Origin: an uncultured Phascolarctobacterium sp.
GTDB taxonomy: Bacteria > Bacillota > Negativicutes > Acidaminococcales > Acidaminococcaceae
Assembly (NCBI GenBank): GCA_949288065.1
Contig: CASEIL010000002.1
Coordinates: 1 to 64,000 of the forward strand
DNA length: 64,000 nt
Direction of reading: 5' to 3'
The stretch's first letter is position 1; each line of letters opens with the position of its first letter. Of the stretch, positions 8,558-17,098 are shown piece by piece. The position numbers and the translations under genes were made by a program. Below the pieces are notes generated by a model, which was not told the origin of the DNA, searched no databases, and saw only the letters and a list, made by a program, of their open reading frames with translations.

Positions 8558-9076
8558 ATGGGAATACCTGACAGAATTATTTTAACGCTATATACATTTT
8601 TAATGGCAGTAGTTGCCGTGCTGGTGGTTTTGTGCAGCTTAGGCATTATCTCGCAGGCAGCCATAAATCAGTTTATCGCGGCCATACCGGGCAACTGGGA
8701 ATACGCCGTCGGCGGGATAATCATCCTGCTGGTAAGCCTGCGCCTTTTAATTGCGGGCATCGGCGCCACCGGCGTAAGCTCCTTAATTTTAAAAAGCGGC
8801 GATGCCGGTAAAATTTTTGTCGGCAAAAACGCCATTGAAGATTATATTTCTGAAATCGCGCAGGAGGTTTACGGCGTTTACAATGTTAAGTGTGACACCA
8901 AAATTGATGACGAAACCATCAGCGTGCGCATTAACGCCTCTATCGAGCCGGGCATAAATATACCGGAAACGACGGATGAAATTAAATACAACGTGCGCGA
9001 CACCATTAAAAAGGTTTTAGGCATGGAAATTAAAGAAATTGAATTGTTCTTTAAACAGATTAAGGCCAAAAATTAG
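8558..9076 (+). CDS. amaP: AmaP-like alkaline shock membrane anchor protein
   Basis: 172 residues. Two membrane segments (about 7-30 and 47-68) are followed by a soluble domain of the Asp23 type (IEDYISEIAQEVYGVYNV, then ISVRINASIEPGINIP). This is the architecture of AmaP, which holds Asp23 at the membrane. It lies 25 bases after the Asp23 gene with its own GGGGAGG site and precedes DUF2273, the usual order. Interaction with the neighbouring Asp23 protein is inferred from family and position. Confidence 0.88.
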   Translation: MGIPDRIILTLYTFLMAVVAVLVVLCSLGIISQAAINQFIAAIPGNWEYAVGGIIILLVSLRLLIAGIGATGVSSLILKSGDAGKIFVGKNAIEDYISEIAQEVYGVYNVKCDTKIDDETISVRINASIEPGINIPETTDEIKYNVRDTIKKVLGMEIKEIELFFKQIKAKN

Positions 9077-9092
9077 GAAGGGGGCATAGGCG

Positions 9093-9320
9093 ATGTGGAA
9101 TGAAATTCTCAGCGACTTGTGGAGAGTATATCGCGGCCGTCTTTTAGGATCTGTTTTTGGATTGTTTATAGGCGCCATGTTTTTGATTTTGGGATTTTTC
9201 CAGACGATATTTTTACTGATTTGTATTTCGGCAGGCTTCTTTATCGGCAACAAGGTTGACAAAAAAGAGGACCTGCTTGAATGGCTGGACAGGCTTTTGC
9301 CGCCCGGCTACCATAAATAA
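9093..9320 (+). CDS. DUF2273 small membrane protein
   Basis: 75 residues with a hydrophobic hairpin around residues 15-50 that includes the glycine-rich pair GSVFGLFIGAMFLILGFFQ, and a charged tail (NKVDKKEDLLEWLDRLLPP). It matches the DUF2273 proteins that accompany Asp23 and AmaP. Function is unknown; co-operation in the envelope-stress complex is inferred from invariable linkage. An AGGAAGGGGG site precedes the ATG. Confidence 0.82.
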   Translation: MWNEILSDLWRVYRGRLLGSVFGLFIGAMFLILGFFQTIFLLICISAGFFIGNKVDKKEDLLEWLDRLLPPGYHK

Positions 9321-9340
9321 CTAAAAGAACGAGGTAGAAC

Positions 9341-9751
9341 ATGATTCGCAGAACAGCAAGAGAACTGGTTGTACAAAGTTTGTTTCAAATAGATTTTTCT
9401 GATTGCAGCGCCGAAGAAGCGCTGAACGCGGCGCTTGAGGAAAAGGCCGATAAAAGCGCCTACAAGGCACAGCCCTACGCCGAAGCTGCCGTTAACGGCA
9501 TTTTAAACGCTTTGGCGGATATCGACGCTAAAATTAAAGAATATTCCATCGACTGGGATTTAAGCCGTATGCCTGCCGTGGACCGCAACATTCTGCGCCT
9601 GGCAGTATACGAGATTTATTTTGCGGAAAACAAAATCCCTGCCGGCATTGCCATTAACGAAGCGGTAGAAATTTCTAAAATTTACGGCTCGGAAGACAGC
9701 CCGCGCTTTATTAACGGCCTGCTTGGCAAAATGGTAAGGAATAATGAATGA
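9341..9751 (+). CDS. nusB: Transcription antitermination factor NusB
   Basis: 136 residues, all-helical NusB. It binds boxA RNA with NusE (S10) to suppress termination in rRNA operons. The N-terminal RRTARELVVQSLFQIDFS and the C-terminal IPAGIAINEAVEISKIYG followed by FINGLLGKM are the family signatures. An ACGAGG-type site precedes it, and its end overlaps the start of the next gene by eight bases, indicating coupled translation. Confidence 0.95.
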   Translation: MIRRTARELVVQSLFQIDFSDCSAEEALNAALEEKADKSAYKAQPYAEAAVNGILNALADIDAKIKEYSIDWDLSRMPAVDRNILRLAVYEIYFAENKIPAGIAINEAVEISKIYGSEDSPRFINGLLGKMVRNNE

Positions 9752-10660
9752 TTTAGAGGTTTACCTTGGCATTGATACCAGCTGCTACACAACCTCCGTG
9801 GCCTTTATGGACAGGTCTGCGCGCCTTGTAGGCGAAAGCAGGCAGATATTAAAGGTGCGCGAGGGTAAGTGCGGCTTGCAGCAGTCGGAAATGGTGTTTC
9901 AGCATACGCGCAACCTGCCGGAGATGGTTCAAAACGCCATGCCGCAGGGCGCAAGGGTTATCGGCGTTTGCGCGTCCGGGTACCCGCGCCCGCTGGAAGG
10001 TTCTTACATGCCGGCGTTTTTAGTTGGCTTGGGCTTTGCCCGTTCGCTGGCAACCATTAACAATATTCCGCTGCATATCATCAGCCATCAGGAAAACCAT
10101 CTTTTAGCAGGCAAATGGTCGGCCGGCGGGCCGGAGGCAGAGCGTTTTTTGCTTTTGCACGCTTCCGGCGGTACAACTGATTTGCTTTTGGCAGAGCAGC
10201 GTGAGGACAGCGGTTACAAACTGACGGAAATCGGCGGCAGCATTGATTTGCACGCCGGTCAGTTTATTGACCGCATCGGCGTAAGCCTTGGTTTGCAGTT
10301 CCCCGCGGGCCCTGCTGTGGAAGAGTTTGCCAAAACAGCGGCGCAAGCCTTAGCGGCCCGGCGACGGCGGCGCTGCGCAAACTGGCTGTCGGTGCAGAAC
10401 CTGCCGGTATTGCGGCGGGCGTGCAAAAGGTGCTTGCCGAAACCTTTTACCGGCTTATTTTTAATGCGGCCAAAGAGTTTAAGGTTAGCAGCGCGCTGAT
10501 TGTCGGCGGCGTTGCTTCCAACACTTACATTCGGGAATACCTGCACGCCAAGCTTGGCAGTAAAAAAATATCGCTCTGGCACCCACAGGCACGCTTTAGC
10601 TGCGACAATGCCTGCGGCTGTGCCGCTTTTGCAGTTTTAAAGGGTGAAAACCGTGTATGA
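9744..10660 (+). pseudogene. M22/TsaD-like (Kae1-fold) protein, frameshifted
   Basis: The first part (9744 to about 10335) encodes an ASKHA-fold M22 protein: GIDTSCYTTSVAF, HISHQENHLLAG-type segment, LLLHASGGTTDLLL and GPAVEEFAK. From about 10336 the family continues in a different frame (NSGASLSGPATAALRKLA, then VGGVASNTYIREYL and FSCDNACGCAAFA) up to the stop at 10660. The original frame instead runs into an arginine-rich nonsense tail ending at 10499. The joint also lacks the roughly 20-30 residues usually found between GPxxE and the SxSGP motif, so a deletion of a few tens of bases with loss of frame fits better than a one-base slip. Family members are paralogues of the tRNA t6A enzyme TsaD, and the position between nusB and xseA is typical of Negativicutes. 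A sequencing or assembly error is possible. Confidence 0.75.
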
Positions 10661-11858
10661 TGATGTATTTTCCGTCAGCCAGGTAAACAGGCTGCTTAAA
10701 TCGCTGGTTGATGATGACCGCCGTTTGGCCAACATTCAGGTGCGCGGCGAAATATCTAACTTTAAGCGTTACAGCAGCGGGCACTGCTACTTTACGTTAA
10801 AAGATGCAGGCGGCGTTTTAAAGGCGGTAATGTTTAAATCGGCGGCGCGCACGCTGCGCTTTGAGCCGCAAAACGGCGATACCGTAATTGCGGTGGGGCG
10901 CATCAGCGTGTATGAGCGCGACGGTGTGTACCAGCTTTATACCGATTTAATGCTGCCGGAGGGCACCGGCGCTTTAATGCTGGCGTTTGAAGAGCTTAAG
11001 CAAAAGCTTTTGCAGGAAGGTTTGTTTGATGAGGAGCGCAAGAAGCCGCTGCCGGTAAACCCCAAAACAGTCGGTATTATCACTTCGCCATCGGGCGCGG
11101 CAGTGCGCGATTTAATTACCGTATCGCGCAGGCGCAACAGCGGCATTAAGCTGTTGTTGTACCCGGTGCGCGTGCAGGGCAGCGAAGCGCCTGCCGAAAT
11201 AGCCCACGCCATTGAATTTATGAATAAGCACAAGCTGGCGGATGTTTTAATCGTCGGGCGCGGCGGCGGCTCTATCGAGGAGCTGTGGGCGTTTAACGAA
11301 GAAATTACCGTGCGCGCCATTGCGGCATCGCAAATACCAATCGTATCTGCCGTGGGGCACGAAACAGATTTTACGCTGGCGGATTTTGCCGCCGATAAGC
11401 GTGCGGCGACACCCTCCCAGGCGGCAGAGCTGGTAGTTGCCGATGCCGGTGCGTACTTAAATTATGTAAAAGAATTGCAAAAACGCTGCCGGAACACCGT
11501 TTTAAAACAACTTGCTGCGGCAGAAAGCTCGCTGGAGCGTTTGCAGGGCTCATGGGCACTTACCAGCCCGCAAAGGCTGCTGGAGGGCAGGATGCAGCGT
11601 TATGATTTTGCGGCAGCGCAGTTAAAACAGGCGTTTAACACGCTGCTTACGCACAAGCAGCACCGCTGCGGCATGCTGGCAGCCAAGCTGGACGCGCTTA
11701 GCCCGCTGACTGTTCTGGCGCGCGGTTACACCGTTACGGAAAGCAGCGGCGGCAAAATTATTACCAGCACCGGCGATGTACGCTGGGGCGACGAGATAAT
11801 TACGCAGGTGGGCGACGGCAATATAATTTCGGTAGTGCAGCATACGGAGGAACGCTGA
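10644..11858 (+). CDS. xseA: Exodeoxyribonuclease VII large subunit
   Basis: About 404 residues. It is the catalytic subunit of ExoVII, which degrades single-stranded DNA. The N-terminal OB-fold (VRGEISNFKRYSSGHCYFTLKD) is followed by the nuclease domain, with VGIITSPSGAAVRDLI, LIVGRGGGSIEELWAFNEE and VGHETDFTLADFAAD as hallmark motifs, then a long helical region. The reading frame begins at GTG 10644, overlapping the end of the broken M22 gene. GTG 10653 is an alternative start, and the AAAGGGTG site lies close to both. xseB follows after one base, so the subunits are made together. Confidence 0.95.
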   Translation: MKTVYDDVFSVSQVNRLLKSLVDDDRRLANIQVRGEISNFKRYSSGHCYFTLKDAGGVLKAVMFKSAARTLRFEPQNGDTVIAVGRISVYERDGVYQLYTDLMLPEGTGALMLAFEELKQKLLQEGLFDEERKKPLPVNPKTVGIITSPSGAAVRDLITVSRRRNSGIKLLLYPVRVQGSEAPAEIAHAIEFMNKHKLADVLIVGRGGGSIEELWAFNEEITVRAIAASQIPIVSAVGHETDFTLADFAADKRAATPSQAAELVVADAGAYLNYVKELQKRCRNTVLKQLAAAESSLERLQGSWALTSPQRLLEGRMQRYDFAAAQLKQAFNTLLTHKQHRCGMLAAKLDALSPLTVLARGYTVTESSGGKIITSTGDVRWGDEIITQVGDGNIISVVQHTEER

Positions 11859-11859
11859 C

Positions 11860-12105
11860 ATGGCAGTAAAAAAATCGCTGAAAAACCTAAAGTTTGACGA
11901 AGCACTGGCGATGCTGGAGGAAAAGGTGCGCCTTCTGGAAGAGGGCAGCCTGCCGCTGGAAGAATCGCTGGAGGTTTTTAAGGAAGGCATTGAGCTCAGC
12001 AAAATCTGTGCAGACAGGCTTGATACCGCCCGCCAGACCGTGGAGCAGATTATAGAAACCGATAACGGTTACACCACAAAACCCTTTGAGGAGATTGATG
12101 AATAA
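11860..12105 (+). CDS. xseB: Exodeoxyribonuclease VII small subunit
   Basis: 81 residues. It is the small helical-hairpin subunit that packs onto the XseA helices. The signature FDEALAMLEEKVRLLEEGSLPLEESLEVFKEGIELSK is clear (read as two segments around the central SLPLEES). A CGGAGG site lies upstream inside the xseA end, and its stop codon abuts the ispA start. Confidence 0.95.
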   Translation: MAVKKSLKNLKFDEALAMLEEKVRLLEEGSLPLEESLEVFKEGIELSKICADRLDTARQTVEQIIETDNGYTTKPFEEIDE

Positions 12106-12981
12106 ATGGATTTTACAAAATATTATGCTGACAGGCAGAAGCTTGTTAACAATTTTTTAGAAAAACGCATGCAGAAAAAGGGCATTTCCCGCGTGGATGA
12201 GGCAATGGAGTACAGCCTGTTTGCTGGCGGCAAACGCATCCGCCCGATTTTGTTAATGGCTACGGCAGACGCTGTGGGCGTAAACGGCTACAACTTTTTG
12301 CCGGTGGCAGCCGGGCTGGAAATGATTCATACCTATTCTTTAATTCACGACGATTTGCCGTGCATGGACGACGATGATTACCGCCGCGGCAAATACACCA
12401 ACCACAAGGTGTTCGGCGAGGCAATGGCACTGCTGGCAGGCGACGGGCTTTTGACGCTGGCGTTTGAGGTAATGCTGGAGCAGAAAAACGTGCCGCCTGA
12501 GGTTTTAATTGAAGTTGTGCGTGAGGTGGCAATGTGCGCAGGCAACTTCGGCATGGTCGGCGGGCAGGCGCTTGATTTGGACGCCGAGGGCAAACAAATC
12601 AGCGAGGCAGAGCTGCGCAAGCTGCATTCCGGCAAAACCGGGGCCATGTTTATTGCGGCAGTACGTGGCGGCGCTCACCTTGCAGGCGCAACCAGCGACC
12701 AGCTTTTGGCTTTAACCCGTTTTGCAGATTTACTGGGGCTGGCGTTCCAGATTACAGATGACATTCTTGACGTTGAGGGCGACCCTGCCGAGATGGGCAA
12801 AAGCGCCGGCAGCGACGAGAAAAAGCATAAATCTACCTATGTTAGCCTGTACACGCTGGAAGGAGCCAAAGCGCTGGCGGAAAAAACCGTTAACGAAGCG
12901 TTGGAATGCCTGAACAGCTTTGGCGAAAAGGCGGAGCCGCTGCGCGAAATTACCAGAATGATGTGCGGGCGCAAAGCATAA
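12106..12981 (+). CDS. ispA: Polyprenyl synthetase (farnesyl diphosphate synthase type)
   Basis: 291 residues. It condenses isopentenyl diphosphate with allylic diphosphates to give farnesyl (or geranyl) diphosphate for quinone and undecaprenyl lipids. The first aspartate-rich motif is DDLPCMDDDDYRRG and the second is DDILDVEG; GGKRIRP near residue 42 binds substrate. The two-residue insertion in the first motif (DDxxxxD) is the type found in bacterial FPP/GGPP synthases. It is translationally coupled to xseB and followed by dxs, so the start of the MEP pathway and its prenyl chain step are co-transcribed. Confidence 0.94.
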   Translation: MDFTKYYADRQKLVNNFLEKRMQKKGISRVDEAMEYSLFAGGKRIRPILLMATADAVGVNGYNFLPVAAGLEMIHTYSLIHDDLPCMDDDDYRRGKYTNHKVFGEAMALLAGDGLLTLAFEVMLEQKNVPPEVLIEVVREVAMCAGNFGMVGGQALDLDAEGKQISEAELRKLHSGKTGAMFIAAVRGGAHLAGATSDQLLALTRFADLLGLAFQITDDILDVEGDPAEMGKSAGSDEKKHKSTYVSLYTLEGAKALAEKTVNEALECLNSFGEKAEPLREITRMMCGRKA

Positions 12982-13028
12982 AACAGAAATTTACCGGTTC
13001 AACAATTAACGGAAGGATAGATGCCTTA

Positions 13029-14915
13029 ATGACAGCCGGATTATTGAATAAAATTGATTCACCCGAGGATATTAAAAAATTAAATTTTGACGCATTAAAA
13101 GAGCTGGCAGAAGAAATCCGCGAGTATATGATAGAGGTTATCTCTAAAAACGGCGGGCACCTTGCGCCTAATTTAGGCGTGGTGGAGCTGACGCTTGCTC
13201 TGCACAAGGTGTTTAATTGCCCAAAGGATAAAATCATCTGGGACGTTGGGCACCAGTCTTACATTCACAAAATTATTACCGGCCGCCGTGAGGCCTTTAA
13301 AACCCTGCGCCAGTACAACGGGCTTTCCGGCTTTCCAAAAATTCAGGAGAGTGAGTACGATGCTTTCGGCACGGGGCATTCCAGCACGTCCATATCGGCG
13401 GCGCTGGGTATGGCGATTGCACGCGATTTAAAAGGCGAAAACAACGAGGTTATTGCCGTTATCGGCGACGGCAGCATGACGGGCGGCATGGCTTATGAGG
13501 CGTTGAATAACGCCGGTGATTTGCAGAAAAAGCTGATAATCGTTTTAAACGACAACGAGATGTCTATCGCGAAAAATGTCGGCGCGATGAGCGATTATTT
13601 GTACCAGCTGCGCACGGCCAGAACCTACAACCGCATAAAAAAAGATTTGGAAGGCTGGCTGAAGCAGAAGAACTACGGCGAAAACATTATTAACATTGTG
13701 CGCCGCGTAAAGGGCAGCGTTAAATATTTGCTAGTGCCGGGCAGCGTGTTTGAGCATTTGGGTTTTAAATACTACGGCCCGGTGGACGGGCACAACCTTG
13801 AGCATTTAGTGGAAGTGCTGGAAACCGCCAAACAAACGCCGGGGCCGGTTATCATCCACGTTATAACCAAAAAGGGCAAGGGCTATGCGCCAGCCGAAGA
13901 AAGCCCCAACAAATTCCACGGCACGGGCCCGTTTGATATTAAAACCGGCAAAAAAATTGCTAACCCAAATGCGCCGGTGAGCTACACGGAAGTGTTTGGC
14001 AAAACGCTGGTGCAGATTGCCAAGGACAATAAAAAAATTGTCGCCATTACGGCGGCGATGCCGGACGGCACCGGTTTGAACTATTTTGCCGATGCTTACC
14101 CCGACAGATTTTTTGACGTGGGCATTGCCGAACAGCACGCAGTAACGGCGGCGGCAGGCATGGCAGCGGCAGGGCTGCGCCCGGTGGTAGCTGTGTATTC
14201 CACCTTTTTGCAAAGGGCGTACGATTCCGTGCTGCACGATATTGCCATGCAGAACCTGCCCGTTGTGCTGGGGCTCGACAGGGCGGGGCTGGTTGGCGAC
14301 GACGGCTACACGCACCACGGCGTATTTGATTATGCCTACCTGCGCCTGATACCGCAGATGACGATAATGGCGCCCAAGGATGAAAACGAGCTGCGCCACA
14401 TGCTGGCAACGGCGCTGGATTTTAACGGGCCGATTGCTCTGCGTTACCCGCGCGGCAGCGGGCTGGGCGTAGATATTACCGAATCTTTGCATACCTTACC
14501 CATCGGCAAGGCGGAAGAATTGTCTGAAGGCAGCGACGTGTGCCTGTGGGCAGTTGGCAGCATGGTTGACGAAGCCGTGAAAGCAGCGGCGGAGCTGAAG
14601 GAAAAAGGCATCTGCGCGGGCGTGGTTAACATGCGCTTTGTAAAGCCGCTGGACAGCGGGCTTTTGGTAAAAACCGCCATGCAGTGCAAAAATATTGTAA
14701 CGCTGGAAGAAGGCACCATTGAAGGCGGCGCAGGCAGCGCAGTGCTGGAGGTGCTGAACGAAAACGGCTTACTTGAAAGCGTGCGCGTGTTGAATCTCGG
14801 CATACCGGATAAATACATTCCGCACGGCGATAAGAAGCTTTTAATGCGCGATATCGGGCTTGACCACGACAGCATTGTAACGCGCATTGCTGATTTTTTA
14901 CAAAACGGAGATTAA
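13029..14915 (+). CDS. dxs: 1-deoxy-D-xylulose-5-phosphate synthase
   Basis: 628 residues. This TPP enzyme joins pyruvate and glyceraldehyde 3-phosphate in the first step of the MEP isoprenoid pathway. Signatures include GHLAPNLGVVELTLALH, GHSSTSISAALGMA, the TPP/Mg motif GDGSMTGGMAYEALNNAG and the transketolase segment VGIAEQHAVTAAAGMA. The frame is open from 12906, inside ispA, but ATG 13029 is preferred: GGAAGGA lies 11 bases upstream, the protein then begins near the usual Dxs N-terminus, and overlap with ispA disappears. Confidence 0.95.
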   Translation: MTAGLLNKIDSPEDIKKLNFDALKELAEEIREYMIEVISKNGGHLAPNLGVVELTLALHKVFNCPKDKIIWDVGHQSYIHKIITGRREAFKTLRQYNGLSGFPKIQESEYDAFGTGHSSTSISAALGMAIARDLKGENNEVIAVIGDGSMTGGMAYEALNNAGDLQKKLIIVLNDNEMSIAKNVGAMSDYLYQLRTARTYNRIKKDLEGWLKQKNYGENIINIVRRVKGSVKYLLVPGSVFEHLGFKYYGPVDGHNLEHLVEVLETAKQTPGPVIIHVITKKGKGYAPAEESPNKFHGTGPFDIKTGKKIANPNAPVSYTEVFGKTLVQIAKDNKKIVAITAAMPDGTGLNYFADAYPDRFFDVGIAEQHAVTAAAGMAAAGLRPVVAVYSTFLQRAYDSVLHDIAMQNLPVVLGLDRAGLVGDDGYTHHGVFDYAYLRLIPQMTIMAPKDENELRHMLATALDFNGPIALRYPRGSGLGVDITESLHTLPIGKAEELSEGSDVCLWAVGSMVDEAVKAAAELKEKGICAGVVNMRFVKPLDSGLLVKTAMQCKNIVTLEEGTIEGGAGSAVLEVLNENGLLESVRVLNLGIPDKYIPHGDKKLLMRDIGLDHDSIVTRIADFLQNGD

Positions 14916-14916
14916 C

Positions 14917-15729
14917 GTGAAAAAAGAACGATTAGATACACTGCTCGTTGAAAAGGGCTTTTTTGAAACCCGCTCGCGTGCGCAGGCCGCCATTATGGCA
15001 GGGCAGGTACTCGTCAACGAGCAGAAAATAGATAAAACGGGTACGCAGGTTGCGCCGGATGCAGCTATCCGCATTTTGGGCGGCGATTTAAAATACGTCA
15101 GCCGCGGCGGCTTGAAGCTGGAAAAGGCCGTTGCCTGCTTTGCGCTTGATTTAACCGGCCAGGTTGTGGCCGATATTGGCGCTTCTACCGGCGGTTTTAC
15201 GGATTGCGCCCTGCAAAACGGTGCGGCGCGCGTGTACGCTATCGACGTCGGCTACGGTCAGCTGGCATGGAAGCTGCGCAGCGACGAGCGCGTGGTAAAC
15301 ATGGAGCGCACCAACGTTCGTTATTTGGAAGCTGACAGCCTGCCGGAACAGGTGGACGTGGCTACTATTGACGTGGCGTTTATCTCGCTCGATAAGGTGC
15401 TGCCCGCCGTTAAAAAAATTCTGGCAGAAAGCGGCATTGTTATTGCCTTAATTAAACCGCAGTTTGAGGCGGGCAAGGAAAATGTCGGCAAAAAGGGCGT
15501 TGTACGCGACCCTGCTGTGCATTTAAGCGTTATCAATAACGTAATTGCCACCGCCAAAGAGCTGGGCTTTAAAATTGCCGGGCTTGATTATTCCCCTGTT
15601 AAAGGGCCGGAGGGCAATATTGAATACCTGCTGTATTTAAAAAATGCCGCCGGTGCGGAAGATGCTGAAGTAAGCCCGGAAGAAATTGTTAAAAATTCGC
15701 ACTTAACGCTTGATACAAGCGCCAAATAA
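14917..15729 (+). CDS. tlyA: TlyA-family rRNA methyltransferase
   Basis: 270 residues. An N-terminal S4 RNA-binding domain (ERLDTLLVEKGFFETRSRAQ, residues about 4-60) is followed by an FtsJ-like SAM methyltransferase fold with VADIGASTGGFTDCAL as motif I. Homologues 2'-O-methylate rRNA cytidines; some were named haemolysins. GTG 14917 is chosen because ACGGAG lies six bases upstream; earlier in-frame codons lie inside dxs. The tlyA-nadK-argR-recN order is common in Firmicutes. Confidence 0.9.
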   Translation: MKKERLDTLLVEKGFFETRSRAQAAIMAGQVLVNEQKIDKTGTQVAPDAAIRILGGDLKYVSRGGLKLEKAVACFALDLTGQVVADIGASTGGFTDCALQNGAARVYAIDVGYGQLAWKLRSDERVVNMERTNVRYLEADSLPEQVDVATIDVAFISLDKVLPAVKKILAESGIVIALIKPQFEAGKENVGKKGVVRDPAVHLSVINNVIATAKELGFKIAGLDYSPVKGPEGNIEYLLYLKNAAGAEDAEVSPEEIVKNSHLTLDTSAK

Positions 15730-15741
15730 GAAGGTGACAGA

Positions 15742-16617
15742 ATGCCTGTATGTACCGTGGGGCTGTTCCCCAATATGCAAAAAGAAAAGGTTTGCGCCTG
15801 CCTGCCGCAGATTTTAGGGCTGCTGAATAAATACGGCTTTAAAACGCTGCTGCCGCAGGAGCTTGCGCCAGCCGGAGCGCCGTGCTACAATACGGCAGAT
15901 GCGGAGAGCTTAACGCAGCTTGACGCGGGTATATCGCTTGGCGGTGACGGCACCTTTTTGCAGATGGCGCGCTTTCTTTCGCCTTTAAAAATACCGGTGT
16001 TCGGCGTAAATTTTGGCAAGCTGGGCTTTTTGGCGGAAACAGAAATGGGCGATTTTGAAGCCGCCGTTGCCAAACTGGCGCGGCACGAGTTTGAGCTGGA
16101 AGAACGCAGCCAGCTGAAGGCAACTGTTATCCGTGGCGGCGAACCTGTTGTGCAGGCGCACGCGCTGAACGATATGGTTGTTGCCAAAGGGCATTTCAGT
16201 AAGCTCGCTCATCTGGAGCTGAAAATTAACGGCAAACATTCCGGTATCTATGCTGCGGATGGTTTGATTGTAGCGACGGCAACCGGCTCCACGGCTTATT
16301 CATTATCGGCCGGCGGGCCCATGGTACACCCAAGCCTTGATGTGTCAATCATCACGCCAATTTGCGCGCACGCCTTATACACCCGCCCGCTGATTATACC
16401 GGGCAACAATTTGATAGAAATAACGGCAGTGCCGCCGTATGAGGAGCTTTTGCTGTCGGCAGACGGCGAGATTGCTTCGGCGGTAACCGAAAACGATATT
16501 ATACGGATTGAAAAAAATCCGGAGCCTGTCAGGTTAATCCGTTTAAACGGCAGAAGCTATTACGAAACCTGGCAGCAAAAATTAATGCGCAGCTGCGGAA
16601 ATGAGGGAAGCAAATGA
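15742..16617 (+). CDS. nadK: NAD kinase
   Basis: 291 residues. It phosphorylates NAD to NADP. The catalytic GGDGTFLQ motif (about residue 67), the NFGKLGFLAE segment and the ATATGSTAYSLSAGGP motif are all intact. An AAGGTGA site lies just upstream of ATG 15742. Its stop overlaps the argR start (ATGA), indicating coupled translation. Confidence 0.95.
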   Translation: MPVCTVGLFPNMQKEKVCACLPQILGLLNKYGFKTLLPQELAPAGAPCYNTADAESLTQLDAGISLGGDGTFLQMARFLSPLKIPVFGVNFGKLGFLAETEMGDFEAAVAKLARHEFELEERSQLKATVIRGGEPVVQAHALNDMVVAKGHFSKLAHLELKINGKHSGIYAADGLIVATATGSTAYSLSAGGPMVHPSLDVSIITPICAHALYTRPLIIPGNNLIEITAVPPYEELLLSADGEIASAVTENDIIRIEKNPEPVRLIRLNGRSYYETWQQKLMRSCGNEGSK

Positions 16618-17087
16618 ACGAAGAAGTATCTGTAAAGCAATTAAAAACCAACCGCCATGCTAAAATTAAAAGCATTATCGAATCGCATAAAATAGAAACG
16701 CAGGACGAGCTGGCAGCGGCACTGCGCGCCAGCGGCATTGAAGTAACGCAGGCCACCGTGTCGCGCGATATTAAAGAGCTGATGCTGATTAAAGTGCCGG
16801 ACGCTGCCGGGCGTTATTATTATGCCTTCCCAAAGGAGCAGAACGCTTTGATGAACGCCGGAAGGATGGAGCGCGTTTTGCAGGATTCCGTGCTGAACCT
16901 GCGCGCTGGCGGCAATTTGGTGGTAATACACAGCCTGCCGGGCGCGGCGTCTTCCGTAGCGCTGGCGCTGGATTACATGAAATGGCCGGAGGTGCTGGGC
17001 ACCGTTGCCGGTGACGATACGATTTTTGTTGCGATTGACAAGCCGGAAAACGCGGCTGTATTTATCGGCCGCTTTGCCGAAAAATAG
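16614..17087 (+). CDS. argR: Arginine repressor
   Basis: 157 residues. The N-terminal winged helix (IKSIIESHKIETQDELAAAL, then VTQATVSRDIKELM) and the C-terminal arginine-binding hexamerisation domain, with the GTVAGDDTIFVA motif, are both present. Expected to repress arginine biosynthesis genes when arginine is abundant. No arginine gene lies in this window. It overlaps nadK by four bases. Confidence 0.95.
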   Translation: MNEEVSVKQLKTNRHAKIKSIIESHKIETQDELAAALRASGIEVTQATVSRDIKELMLIKVPDAAGRYYYAFPKEQNALMNAGRMERVLQDSVLNLRAGGNLVVIHSLPGAASSVALALDYMKWPEVLGTVAGDDTIFVAIDKPENAAVFIGRFAEK

Positions 17088-17098
17088 AGGTTTGATGT

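Noticed and set aside
10330-10345. Programmed frameshift in the M22-like gene
   Set aside because: No heptameric slippery site or downstream structure was seen, and residues normally present at the joint are missing, which favours deletion or error.
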